Counted from the stretch's first letter, positions 1-6,741 are shown. The stretch: 13,494 bases of DNA from an uncultured Gemmatimonadota bacterium (GCA_946480845.1 CAMLLJ010000057.1:1-13494); one strand, 5' to 3'. A program made the numbers and translations. Notes: generated by a model not told the origin, from the letters alone.

Positions 1-348
1 GGCGGCGTCCCAGGCGCGGATGGCGTCCTGGAAGTACCGGGCATCCTGCCGCCCCAGGTAGCGCGCGGCCGTCCCGGCCGCGAGCAGCTCGGGGGCCGTC
101 ATCCGGTTGCCCCCGCGGGTCCACGCCTGGAACACGCGGCGGAACTCCGCGAACGCGGCGTCCCGGTCGCCGCGGTTCCACGCCGCTTCCCCGCGCGCCA
201 CCTGGATGCTCATGCTGTCGGTCGGCGCGGCGGCGGCGGCGCTCGTGCGCGCAGCCGGGTCCTGGGCACGCGCGGGCCCGGAATCGCAGCCGAGCATCGC
301 GACCGCGAGCCCGAGCAGCAGGGCGGGGCGATCGAGCGGCCGGCTCAT
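1..348 (-). CDS. Exported TPR-like protein, N-terminal part (cut by window edge)
   Basis: The first 116 codons are inside the window; the 3' end lies beyond position 1. The ATG at 348-346 overlaps the TGA of the preceding gene (347-345) in an ATGA junction, which fixes the start and suggests translational coupling. Residues 1-28 look like a signal peptide. Cys21 (MLGC) could be lipidated, although the lipobox is imperfect; cleavage after ARA at 26-28 is the alternative. After a short Ala-rich linker comes a helical segment (about 45-116) with a TPR-like pattern (ARGEAAWNRGDRDAAFAEF). It is the third gene of the VWA/caspase-like operon. Its role is unknown; by context I infer a periplasmic or membrane-attached scaffold working with the two upstream proteins. 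The TPR assignment rests on about one and a half repeats and is tentative. Confidence 0.72.
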   Translation of the reverse strand, partial: MSRPLDRPALLLGLAVAMLGCDSGPARAQDPAARTSAAAAAPTDSMSIQVARGEAAWNRGDRDAAFAEFRRVFQAWTRGGNRMTAPELLAAGTAARYLGRQDARYFQDAIRAWDAA

Positions 349-1343
349 CGCGACCCGCTCCGCGCGCGCAGCGCCTCGTTCGTGAGTGCCAGGTCCACCA
401 GCAGTGCCTCGAGCTGCGATTCGTAATCCTCGGGTGGCATCGACGACTTGCGGCCCCTGAGCGCCGCGATCCGCTCCTCGAGCCCGCGCTTCTCCGCCAG
501 CAGCTCGGCTGCGCGGGCATCGCCTGCCGCGACGGCCGCCGGCGCCGCGCCGAGGAAGACGGTGCGTGCCAGCGCGCCGTCGGCGCCCTCGGCACCCGGC
601 GCGGCGCTGCCCTGCTGGTCGCCGTCGTCGTCGAGCATCGCGTGCTCGGTGAGCAGGCGGTTGTCCGCGGTGTAGGCGCGCGCGGTCTCGCGCTTGGCGT
701 AGAGGAACGCCTCGAGCAGGGAGACACGGCCGTCCTTGTCGGCATCGGCCCCGTCCGACGCGTAGGCCGCGACGAAATGCCCGCCGAACTGCGTCGCGTT
801 CCGCTCGAGCGAGGTCTTCGTGGCCGTGATGATGACGCGGCCGGGCGCCGAGAGCGCCGCCACGAAGTCGCCGCTGGCGCTCGATGCGTTCACGACGGCG
901 ATGCGCCGCCCCGCCAGCTCTTCCAGGAGCTTGCCCAGCTCGGCGGCGGTGACATCGGGCCCGGGAAGGTTGAGGCGGGACCCGGGCCCTTCGTGGCTGC
1001 CGTGGCCGGCGAGGAAGATGAAGACGAGGTCGCCGCGGCTGCTTTGCCTGGCGACGTCATGCAGCGCGGCCATCACGTTCTCTCGGGTGGCGCGGCGCGA
1101 GCCGCCAGCCGGGCTCGCGCCCGCGGTATCGCCCACCAGGCGGACGATCCGTTCGGCGGGAATGCCGAGCGTCCGGCCTGCGCGCTCGAGCGCCGAGCCC
1201 CACTCGGCGAGTGCCGTGCGGTATCCCGGCTCGCCGCCGAGCCCCGTGATCACGACCAGGTGCGCCCCCGGCGCCGCTGTCGGTGCCGCGGCCGGTGACT
1301 GCACCGCCGCGAGCGCGAGTGCGGCCAGCAGTGCCGGCATCAT
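345..1343 (-). CDS. Secreted caspase/legumain-like (C13/C14-fold) protein lacking catalytic Cys
   Basis: 332 residues. The ATG at 1343-1341 overlaps the upstream TGA (1342-1340), giving an ATGA junction, and is followed by a hydrophobic Ala/Leu signal peptide (about 1-24). A longer reading from 1424 would overlap the VWA gene by 85 bases and lacks a signal peptide at its start. The body resembles clan CD peptidases: a beta strand LVVITG near residue 29, then FIFLAGHGS with the catalytic-type His114, then VVN at 150-152 followed by ASSASG. In active members that last position reads EAC.SG or DAC.SG. Here Ser replaces Cys, and the whole protein has no cysteine, so thiol protease activity is excluded. 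Residues 200-211 match an EF-hand calcium loop (D200, D202, D204, G205, E211). The C-terminal 50 or so residues look coiled-coil. It is probably a pseudo-enzyme or binding partner of the VWA protein; a Ser nucleophile cannot be ruled out. Confidence 0.85.
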   Translation of the reverse strand: MMPALLAALALAAVQSPAAAPTAAPGAHLVVITGLGGEPGYRTALAEWGSALERAGRTLGIPAERIVRLVGDTAGASPAGGSRRATRENVMAALHDVARQSSRGDLVFIFLAGHGSHEGPGSRLNLPGPDVTAAELGKLLEELAGRRIAVVNASSASGDFVAALSAPGRVIITATKTSLERNATQFGGHFVAAYASDGADADKDGRVSLLEAFLYAKRETARAYTADNRLLTEHAMLDDDGDQQGSAAPGAEGADGALARTVFLGAAPAAVAAGDARAAELLAEKRGLEERIAALRGRKSSMPPEDYESQLEALLVDLALTNEALRARSGSR

Positions 1344-3604
1344 GCGAGCCCCCGCCGCCGGCGGAATCCCCATTCGGCGCCGAGCAGTGAGAGCAGTCCG
1401 AGGAAGATTACGGGCATGTCCCACAGCTCCCGGTATTCCCGAACCGTCACGCCCGAGCCGCTGATCGCGATGTCAGCCGGGAGCGTGTTCACCGTGGCCG
1501 GCGTGTAGAACCGCCCGCCCGACGCCTCGGCGATCCGCCGGAGGAGCGGTGCCCGCATCGTGGCGCCTACCACCTCCTCGTTGGATGCGCCGACCTCGAA
1601 TGACCCGGCAGCGCTCCCGCTCCGGCGCGCGCCGCCGGACACGGCAATCGTCACATCGTGCCGCCCCTCCTCCTCCGGCACGAACGAGGCCCGGTACTCG
1701 CCGTCCCGCCCCGCGCCCCAGTACATCGGCACGTCGCTCACGGCGCCCGAAGGCGCCGTGACGCGTGCAACGACCGCGGCATCGTTCACGGCATCGAATC
1801 GCTCGTCGTGCACGTCGGCCCGCAGGTCCACGGGCTCCTCCGGCATGACCCGCTCCGACCCCGCGGTGAAGGCGACGGCATCGGGGACGTCGCTCACCAG
1901 CCAGCGGAGGAGCTGCCGCCAGAGCGTTTCATGGGTGCGGTCCTCGAGCGGGATGTCGGCGTGCATCTGCCAGAGCCAGTCGTCCTGCACCACGAACGCG
2001 AGCGCCTTGCCGCGCCCGTAGCGCTGGAAGGCGAGCACCGGCTGGCGAACCTCCTCGCCGCTGCCGTTGAGCAGCACGGTGGCGCCCGGCCGGGTGGAGG
2101 CGATGCGATTCACGGTGGTGAGCGGCGGGAGCGTCCGCCAGCGCGCGGCGCTCGCCGCCTCGTCCCTGCCAAGCTGCATGGCGGGGTGCGCCGCCCCCGC
2201 CGGCGTGGGCCGCACTCCCACCTCGCCGAAGAAGCTGGTGTCCGGCTGGCCGAAGGTGACCGGCAGCGCCTCGGCGAGTGGCGTGCCGGCGTAGCCGCCC
2301 TCGCCGAGCGCGCGCCGGCCGCCCAGCACCAGGAGGCCGCCGCCCCGGATGCTCACGAAGTCGGCGAGCATGCGGAGCTGGTCAGCGGTGAGCGCGCTGG
2401 CCTCGATGCTGCCCAGCACCACGCCGCGATACGCGAACAGCTCCTCGCGCGTGCGCGGGAATCCGCCCACGAGCTCGAGGCTGTCGTCGATGCCGAGGCG
2501 GAGGTACTTCTGCTCCGCGGTGCGCTGGAGGGTGACGAGCTGCAGGTTGGCGTCGTCTGCGACGGCGCGCCGGAGGAACTTGAGCTCGAAGCGCGGCTCG
2601 CCCTCATAGTAGAGGATCTTCTCCGGCCCCCGGCGGACCACCATGTCGGCCTCGCGCCGGTTGTTGTCGGCGACCGCTTCGCCCTCGTCGGGCACGATCG
2701 AGATCCGCATGGTGCGGGTGCCCGGCTCCGGCGCCGGCACGAGGAGCCGGACCGGGAGCGCGGTGCCGTCGCCCCCGAGCTTCACCTCCCGGCTGCCGAG
2801 GATCCTGCCGCCTTCCTCGGCCCGCACTTCGATGGTGCGGCCGGCGTAGCCGGTCTGGGTGACGGTGAGATCGATCGCGACCGTGGAGCCCTGGAGCGTG
2901 GCGGCGGGGAGGTGCAGCTCGGCGATCTCGATGTCGCGCTCGTAGCGCTCGGCGCCGATGCCCACGGTATAGACGGGCACGGTGCCGGCCGCCGCATCGA
3001 GCGAGTCCGCGCCGTTGTCCGCCCCGTCGGTGACGAGCACGATGCCCGACAGCGGGACCTGCGCCAGCTCCTCGCGCACGCGCTGCAGGGCCGGGCCGAG
3101 CCGGGTGCGCGCGCCGGCGAAGGTGAGCGCCGCGGGATCGTCGGTGCGCGCGGTCCCGCCCGAGAACCGGAAGAAGCGGAGCTGGAACTTCTCGCCGAGC
3201 GCGCGCACCACGGCGCTGTCCCTGCCGAAGAGCCGGCGGACGGTTTCCGCGCGCGGCCGGCCGGCGATGTCCTCGATCCCCATGCTGCGCGAATCGTCCA
3301 CCAGGATGCCGACGAAGTTGCGCTGCGGCACCGCCGACGCGAGCTCCAGCGCGGGCCGGGCGAAGCACACGAGCAGCAGCGCCAGGATGGCGACGCGGAT
3401 GGCGGCCAGGACGCCGCGATGGCGTGGCTCGGAGGTTCCTTCGACGCGGCGGTAGGACGCGACGACCGGGATGGCCGCGAGCGCGAGCAGGCCGGTGACC
3501 ACCGTCGCCGTCCCGGCGCCGGTGAATACGAGCCTGCCCTTGTCGAAGACCTCAGGTGGGTACTTGAAAAGGAAGGTGACTATGGATTCGAGCGCAGGTG
3601 CCAT
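1340..3604 (-). CDS. Membrane VWA-domain protein with glutamine-amidotransferase-like domain (BatA-type)
   Basis: 754 residues from the ATG at 3604, which has GGGAG just upstream; an in-frame ATG at 3676 has no signal and would extend into the control region. Two N-terminal membrane segments (about 29-49 and 64-82) precede a von Willebrand A domain with an intact metal-binding site: D103-x-S105-x-S107, a Thr near 167 (TRLGPAL), and T192-D193-G. A beta-rich Ig-like stretch (about 225-325) follows. Next comes a class-I glutamine-amidotransferase-like fold (about 325-570, with GSIEAS, FVSIRGGGLLVLGG and GEGG) that lacks a visible nucleophilic Cys. A second beta domain and a C-terminal membrane helix (about 730-746) ending in Arg residues complete it. 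This layout matches the large BatA/VWA proteins often found near MoxR ATPases, although no MoxR or DUF58 gene is inside the window. It probably acts at the membrane with the adhesion-type domain outside. First gene of the leftward operon. Confidence 0.9.
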   Translation of the reverse strand: MAPALESIVTFLFKYPPEVFDKGRLVFTGAGTATVVTGLLALAAIPVVASYRRVEGTSEPRHRGVLAAIRVAILALLLVCFARPALELASAVPQRNFVGILVDDSRSMGIEDIAGRPRAETVRRLFGRDSAVVRALGEKFQLRFFRFSGGTARTDDPAALTFAGARTRLGPALQRVREELAQVPLSGIVLVTDGADNGADSLDAAAGTVPVYTVGIGAERYERDIEIAELHLPAATLQGSTVAIDLTVTQTGYAGRTIEVRAEEGGRILGSREVKLGGDGTALPVRLLVPAPEPGTRTMRISIVPDEGEAVADNNRREADMVVRRGPEKILYYEGEPRFELKFLRRAVADDANLQLVTLQRTAEQKYLRLGIDDSLELVGGFPRTREELFAYRGVVLGSIEASALTADQLRMLADFVSIRGGGLLVLGGRRALGEGGYAGTPLAEALPVTFGQPDTSFFGEVGVRPTPAGAAHPAMQLGRDEAASAARWRTLPPLTTVNRIASTRPGATVLLNGSGEEVRQPVLAFQRYGRGKALAFVVQDDWLWQMHADIPLEDRTHETLWRQLLRWLVSDVPDAVAFTAGSERVMPEEPVDLRADVHDERFDAVNDAAVVARVTAPSGAVSDVPMYWGAGRDGEYRASFVPEEEGRHDVTIAVSGGARRSGSAAGSFEVGASNEEVVGATMRAPLLRRIAEASGGRFYTPATVNTLPADIAISGSGVTVREYRELWDMPVIFLGLLSLLGAEWGFRRRRGLA

Positions 3605-3681
3605 GCACTCCCGCCCCCACTGGCCCGGATGGTGAAGAAGGCCGCCCCCTGCAAGGACTACGGCATTGCGGCGCATGCAGT

Positions 3682-3714
3682 TTCCCCGGGGAACCGCCCC
3701 CGGGGGCCCTTCCC
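3682..3714. promoter_or_regulatory. Two adjacent 12-bp perfect palindromes in the divergent control region
   Basis: TTCCCCGGGGAA (3682-3693) and GCCCCCGGGGGC (3696-3707) are both perfectly self-complementary and separated by 2 bases. The second is also the core of a larger dyad with the same centre (3701.5): GGGAA at 3689-3693 pairs with TTCCC at 3710-3714. The block touches the -10-like boxes at 3716-3723. It could be a repressor operator or, in the leftward transcript, a 5'-leader hairpin. Which one cannot be told from sequence alone. Confidence 0.55.
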
Positions 3715-3715
3715 T

Positions 3716-3721
3716 AGTATA
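3716..3721 (-). promoter_or_regulatory. Putative -10 box for the VWA operon
   Basis: On the minus strand this reads TATACT, five of six matches to TATAAT. It would give a leader of roughly 105 bases before the ATG at 3604, containing the palindromes at 3682-3707. No good -35 is visible. On the plus strand the overlapping TATAAC (3718-3723) could serve the rightward gene, so promoters may be back to back. Confidence 0.4.
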
Positions 3722-3760
3722 ACTGATGGAAACGGTGCCGACGCGGGGGCCGCCGGCGTA

Positions 3761-3767
3761 GTACCTT
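3761..3767 (+). promoter_or_regulatory. Putative GTACCTT -10 element of a leaderless promoter
   Basis: TACCTT (3762-3767) ends 7 bases before the ATG at 3775, and no Shine-Dalgarno sequence precedes that ATG. Transcription starting about 7 bases downstream of the box would produce a leaderless message. A similar GTATCTT lies 14 bases upstream of the kinase ATG (6742-6748), which also lacks a ribosome-binding site. Inferred from two examples only. Confidence 0.35.
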
Positions 3768-3774
3768 ATGTGCC

Positions 3775-4548
3775 ATGCGAATCACCATGCCGAGGGCGCT
3801 CCGGGCCGTTCTCCGCGGGTCACTGCTGGTCCTGCTGCTCGCCCTCGCGTCCGGGGCGGCCGCGCAGGACTTTCCGCGGGCGCCGGCCCAGGCCGCGGAC
3901 ACCACGCAGGGCCTCCGCAACAGCGAGGAGGAGCCGTGGCGCGACGCCCTGATCGCGCTGCCGCTCGCGGCACTGCTCGGGGCGGCGCTCGCCTTCCGGC
4001 CGGTGCGCCGCGGCACCCCTCCGCGCGACTCGGCCGTGATCCAGACCCAGGTGGTGCTGTCGGTGGTCGGCGCCGTCATCATGCTGGTGGTCGGCGCCAG
4101 CCTGGCGCGTGCCTTCGGCATTCTGGGCGCCGCGAACCTGGTGCGCTACCGGGCCAAGATCGACGATCCCAAGGATGCCGCCGTCATGCTGGTGGCGCTC
4201 GCCGTGGGGCTCGCCACGGGAGTCGGCGTCTACCTCGTCGCCGCCATCTCGACCGCGTTCATCCTGGCGCTCCTGTGGGGCCTCGAGTCATTCGAGCCCG
4301 CTCCCAAGAAGTCCTTCCTGCTCAAGCTGTCGGGCAAGGAGATTGCCGATCGGCGGGAGGAGGTCGAGGCGCTGCTCCGGCGGCAGAAGGTCGGCTTCGA
4401 GATCCGCTCCACGGGCTCGGAAGGGCTCGCCTACCATGTCGAGCTGCCGGTCCGGAAGCGGACCGACCAGGTCGCCGACGCCATCCTGCAGCTGGCCGGC
4501 GACGTCGAGACGACGGTCGAATGGGAAATACCCAAGAAAGGCAGTTGA
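3775..4548 (+). CDS. DUF4956-family membrane protein
   Basis: 257 residues. A signal peptide (1-30, ending GAAA before QD) is followed by membrane segments at about 57-74, 92-110, 136-150 and 153-170. The central motif LARAFGILGAANLVRYRA (110-127), followed by DDPKDA, is the hallmark I recognise from DUF4956 proteins, distantly like MgtC/SapB. The C-terminal 75 or so residues (180-257) are soluble with an alpha/beta ACT-like pattern. The biochemical function of the family is not established. The ATG at 3775 is preceded by TACCTT rather than a ribosome-binding site; a second ATG at 3787 is possible. The stop (4546-4548) shares its A with the start of the PLD-like gene, so the two are probably made together and may act in one membrane process. 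DUF4956 genes are more commonly remembered next to polyphosphate polymerase/CotH genes, so a PLD-like partner is notable. Confidence 0.88.
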   Translation: MRITMPRALRAVLRGSLLVLLLALASGAAAQDFPRAPAQAADTTQGLRNSEEEPWRDALIALPLAALLGAALAFRPVRRGTPPRDSAVIQTQVVLSVVGAVIMLVVGASLARAFGILGAANLVRYRAKIDDPKDAAVMLVALAVGLATGVGVYLVAAISTAFILALLWGLESFEPAPKKSFLLKLSGKEIADRREEVEALLRRQKVGFEIRSTGSEGLAYHVELPVRKRTDQVADAILQLAGDVETTVEWEIPKKGS

Positions 4549-5408
4549 TGATGCGGCTGCTGGTCCAGCCCGACGACGGCGTCGGGCCGCTGCTCGAGGC
4601 CATCGACGGGGCAACGTCGTCGATCGACATGTACATCTTCCGGCTGAACTACCCCGCGGTGGAGAAGGCGCTCGCGGACGCGGTGCACCGGGGCGTGGTG
4701 GTGCGGACGCTGATCGCGCACCTGAACGGCAGCGGGGACGAGGCGCTCCGGAAACTCGAGTCGCGCCTGCTCGGCATCGGCGCCACCGTGTCGCGCACCG
4801 ATGAGGACCTGCTCCGTTACCATGGCAAGATGATGATCGTGGACCGGCGCACGCTCTACGTCCTGGGCTACAACTTCAACCGCAAGGACATCGACCGGAG
4901 CCGGAGCCTGGGGGTGGCGACGGGCCGCCCCGAGCTGGTCGAGGAGGCGCTCCGGCTCTTCCAGGCCGACTTCGACCGGAAGACCTACACCCCCGGGCTC
5001 GACGACTTCGTCGTGAGCCCGCTCAATTCCCGGGTCGTCCTGCTCCGGCTCATCGAGGGCGCGGAGAAGCAGCTCCTCATCTACGACTCGCGGCTCACCG
5101 ACAACCTCATGCAGCGCGCCATCGAGCGCCGCGCGCTCGCGGGGGTCGAGGTGCGGGTCATCGGCAAGGTGGAGAAGGACCTGCGCGAGGTGCAGGTGGA
5201 GAAGTGCCCCGCCGACCGGCTGCACGTACGGGCCATGGCGGTGGATGGTGTCCGGGCCTTCGTGGGGAGCCAGAGTCTCCGCCGCGCCGAGCTGGAGCGC
5301 CGCCGCGAGATCGGGGTGGTGCTCGACGATCGCGCGGTGGTCGAGCAGATCATCAGGACCTTCAACGCGGACTGGGCCGAGACACCCGCCGCGGCGGACA
5401 TGGCGTAG
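4548..5408 (+). CDS. Phospholipase D-like protein with two HKD-type motifs (second HxR)
   Basis: 286 residues. The ATG at 4548 overlaps the previous stop in TGATG and has AAAGG 6 bases upstream; an in-frame ATG at 4521 lies inside the preceding gene and is less likely. There are two PLD-like halves. The first has the full HxKx4D motif (H92, K94, D99, in YHGKMMIVD). The second has H226, R228 and D233 (HVRAMAVD) followed by FVGSQSLRRAELERRREIG, so Lys is replaced by Arg. Lys-to-Arg usually weakens or alters catalysis in this superfamily, but the His and Asp are kept. There is no signal peptide or membrane helix, so it is probably cytoplasmic, next to the membrane through its DUF4956 partner. 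The substrate (phospholipid, cardiolipin-type head group or nucleic acid) cannot be told from sequence. Confidence 0.88.
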   Translation: MMRLLVQPDDGVGPLLEAIDGATSSIDMYIFRLNYPAVEKALADAVHRGVVVRTLIAHLNGSGDEALRKLESRLLGIGATVSRTDEDLLRYHGKMMIVDRRTLYVLGYNFNRKDIDRSRSLGVATGRPELVEEALRLFQADFDRKTYTPGLDDFVVSPLNSRVVLLRLIEGAEKQLLIYDSRLTDNLMQRAIERRALAGVEVRVIGKVEKDLREVQVEKCPADRLHVRAMAVDGVRAFVGSQSLRRAELERRREIGVVLDDRAVVEQIIRTFNADWAETPAAADMA

Positions 5409-5427
5409 GGCGGGGCAGGCCCCGCCC
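5408..5427. terminator. Hairpin between convergent genes
   Basis: GGGCGGGGC (5408-5416) and GCCCCGCCC (5419-5427) form a perfect 9-bp inverted repeat around 2 bases, starting at the last base of the PLD gene's TAG. There is no T-tract. Its position between two converging stops suggests a bidirectional terminator or transcript-end stabiliser. Confidence 0.65.
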
Positions 5428-5450
5428 TCCGCAACGCCGCACGTCCGGCC

Positions 5451-6131
5451 TCAGTTGGCCGTTCCCGCCTGTCGCTTCGCCTGCTCCTGCAGCGCCTTGT
5501 TGGCGTAGATCGCCACCTCCACCCGCCGGTTCTCCTGGCGGCCGGAGTCGGTGTCGTTGGACGCGACCGGCTCCAGCTCGCCGCGGCCGCTCGCCTGGAT
5601 CCGGCCCCGGTCCACGCCCTGCCGCACCAGATAGTCCGCGGCCGCGCGGGCCCGGCGCTCGGAGAGCGACTGGTTGTAGGCGTCCTCGCCCACCGCGTCG
5701 GTATGGCCCACGATCATCAGGTCGCTGTCGGGGTACCGGTCGAGGTTCGCGGCCAGGGTGCGCAGGTTGGCCTGCGCCTCGGGGCGGACGGCCGCCGAGT
5801 CGAAGCCGAAGAGCAGGCCCGACTCGAACGTCACCAGGATCCCCTCGCCGACCCGCTCGACGTCGGCGCCCGGAATCGAGTCCTTGATCTCCGCGGCACG
5901 GCGGTCCATCTGGTCCCCGATGATGGCGCCTGCCGCCCCGCCGACGGCGGCGCCGATGATGGCGCCCTTCGCCGTCGATCCCGTCGCCGCGCCGATGACG
6001 CCGCCGACGACGGCGCCGCCACCGACGCCGATCACGGCGCCGCGCTGCGCGTTCTTCGCGCAGCCTCCGGCGGCAAGGGACGTCGCGGCGGCCAGGGCGA
6101 GTGCCAGGGTGAAGCTGCGATTGCGAATCAC
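5451..6131 (-). CDS. OmpA-family lipoprotein with glycine-zipper segment (YiaD-like)
   Basis: 226 residues. The GTG start at 6131-6129 is chosen because AGGAGG sits 6 bases upstream of it. Earlier in-frame ATGs (6206, 6203) have no such site and put charged residues before the signal peptide. A lipoprotein-type signal peptide ends near Cys24 (LAAGGC). Residues 31-73 form a glycine-zipper segment with many GxxxG spacings, which may insert in or associate with a membrane. Residues about 96-210 are an OmpA C-terminal domain with the peptidoglycan-binding pair D145 (HTDAVG) and R160 (LSERRA), 15 residues apart as in characterised OmpA domains. It should tether the outer membrane to peptidoglycan. 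It is divergent from the small exported protein at 6401, with which it shares a control region. Confidence 0.93.
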   Translation of the reverse strand: MIRNRSFTLALALAAATSLAAGGCAKNAQRGAVIGVGGGAVVGGVIGAATGSTAKGAIIGAAVGGAAGAIIGDQMDRRAAEIKDSIPGADVERVGEGILVTFESGLLFGFDSAAVRPEAQANLRTLAANLDRYPDSDLMIVGHTDAVGEDAYNQSLSERRARAAADYLVRQGVDRGRIQASGRGELEPVASNDTDSGRQENRRVEVAIYANKALQEQAKRQAGTAN

Positions 6132-6137
6132 GTCGTC
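6132..6137 (-). promoter_or_regulatory. Spacer of the ribosome-binding site deciding the GTG start
   Basis: On the minus strand AGGAGG (6143-6138) is followed by GACGAC (6137-6132) and then GTG. This near-consensus site is the strongest in the window and outweighs the upstream ATGs. Confidence 0.8.
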
Positions 6138-6184
6138 CTCCTGGTGGATGGTCCGGGTGGCGGGCGGCGCCGCCGTGGACCGCC

Positions 6185-6190
6185 TATATA
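6185..6190 (-). promoter_or_regulatory. Putative -10 box for the OmpA-like gene
   Basis: TATATA is the only AT-rich hexamer upstream of the GTG start in this GC-rich region. It would give a leader of about 45 bases containing the AGGAGG. No recognisable -35 is seen at the usual spacing. Confidence 0.4.
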
Positions 6191-6202
6191 CGCGGCGAGC
6201 CA

Positions 6203-6253
6203 TCACCGGGATGTGACGGCGCTCCCGCAGCCCCCGGTGTGATCCACGTCACC
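6203..6253. promoter_or_regulatory. Dyad elements between divergent genes, including a CRP/FNR-like site
   Basis: TGTGA-N6-TCACC (6238-6253) matches nine of ten positions of the CRP-type half-sites TGTGA-N6-TCACA. A second element, TCAC-N6-GTGA (6203-6216), is a perfect outward-facing dyad, and TGTGA recurs at 6212 and 6238. CACCGGG (6204-6210) is also complementary to CCCGGTG (6233-6239). The block lies between the start of the OmpA-like gene and that of the small exported protein, so it could control both. No regulator for it is in the window. Confidence 0.3.
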
Positions 6254-6390
6254 AGTCGCCGCCAACGCCTTCTCGGCATGGCCGCGTGACGCGCGGCACG
6301 GGCCAGAAGTTCCCGGGTTTGCATATTGGCGCACCGGCTGCAGAGGGCGTCCGCGGCGCTTCGCCGCGCGCCGGCCGGCCGACTCAACTG

Positions 6391-6395
6391 GGAGG
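6391..6395 (+). promoter_or_regulatory. Ribosome-binding site deciding a GTG start
   Basis: GGAGG lies 5 bases before GTG at 6401 and fixes that codon as the start of the small exported protein. A possible TTG start further upstream at 6326 has no such site. Confidence 0.7.
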
Positions 6396-6400
6396 TTTGC

Positions 6401-6637
6401 GTGCGTGGACTGACAGTCGCGATGCTGCTGGTGGCCGGAGCGGGATCGTTGGCCTGCCGGAAGACGGGCGAGGGCGAGTACGAGGTCGAGAAGCCGGTGG
6501 TGGGGACCGAAACGGATACGATCAACACGCCGAGCGTTGATGTCGGCACGCAGAAGGATACGATCACCGTTCCCACGGTAAAGACAGAGGAGCGCGAAGT
6601 CACCGTCCCGACCGTAGACGTCGATCCGCCGAAGTAG
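6401..6637 (+). CDS. Small exported repeat protein (78 residues), function unknown
   Basis: The GTG start at 6401 follows GGAGG. The N-terminus is a signal peptide (1-18) ending in SLAC, so Cys19 may be lipidated although the lipobox is not ideal. The mature part (about 60 residues) is acidic and Thr/Val-rich. It holds three imperfect units: DTINTPSVDVGT, DTITVPTVKTE and EVTVPTVDVD, each with a PxV core about 14-15 residues apart. This suggests an extended beta or disordered surface protein. I do not recognise a named family. It is divergent from the OmpA-like gene and ends in a strong hairpin, so it is probably a single-gene unit. It could be a cell-envelope spacer or structural lipoprotein. 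The candidate -10 is CATATT at 6322-6327, weakly supported. Confidence 0.7.
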   Translation: MRGLTVAMLLVAGAGSLACRKTGEGEYEVEKPVVGTETDTINTPSVDVGTQKDTITVPTVKTEEREVTVPTVDVDPPK

Positions 6638-6646
6638 GCCCGGCCT

Positions 6647-6678
6647 GCGGCGGACGGGGAGTTCCTCCCCTCCGCCGC
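6647..6678 (+). terminator. Strong hairpin after the small exported protein
   Basis: The left arm (6647-6661) and right arm (6665-6678) form 14 base pairs with a single bulged C (6655) around a TTC loop, starting 10 bases after the stop codon. No T-tract follows, as is common in GC-rich genomes. It should end the small-gene transcript before the kinase promoter. Confidence 0.75.
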
Positions 6679-6708
6679 CTTCCCCGCCGCCATCCCACCA
6701 GCCCCGAG

Positions 6709-6741
6709 CCCTAACCCCAAACCCCCCCCCCCCGTCCCCCC
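6709..6741. repeat. C-tract array; complementary strand fits a G-quadruplex pattern
   Basis: The plus strand has C runs of 3, 4, 12 and 6 (6709-6711, 6715-6718, 6722-6733, 6736-6741) separated by TAA, AAA and GT. The minus strand therefore has four G runs with loops of 2-3 bases, a canonical quadruplex pattern on the template strand of the kinase gene. The tract occupies the position expected for the -35 and spacer of the kinase promoter. Confidence 0.65.

Noticed and set aside
1344..1424. Longer start for the caspase-like gene
   Set aside because: It overlaps the VWA gene and places Arg-rich residues before the signal peptide; the ATGA junction at 1343 is a better start.
3605..3676. Longer start for the VWA gene
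   Set aside because: The ATG at 3676 has no ribosome-binding site; GGGAG precedes the ATG at 3604, which begins a sensible membrane protein N-terminus.
1658..3952. 764-codon open frame on the plus strand opposite the VWA gene
   Set aside because: Composition is His/Arg/Ala-rich low complexity; the minus strand has clear VWA motifs and ATGA junctions.
3768..4547. Upstream in-frame extension of the PLD gene (possible 546-residue fusion)
   Set aside because: The extension lies in another frame of the DUF4956 gene and is Arg/Gly-rich without domains; TGATG and AAAGG support the start at 4548.
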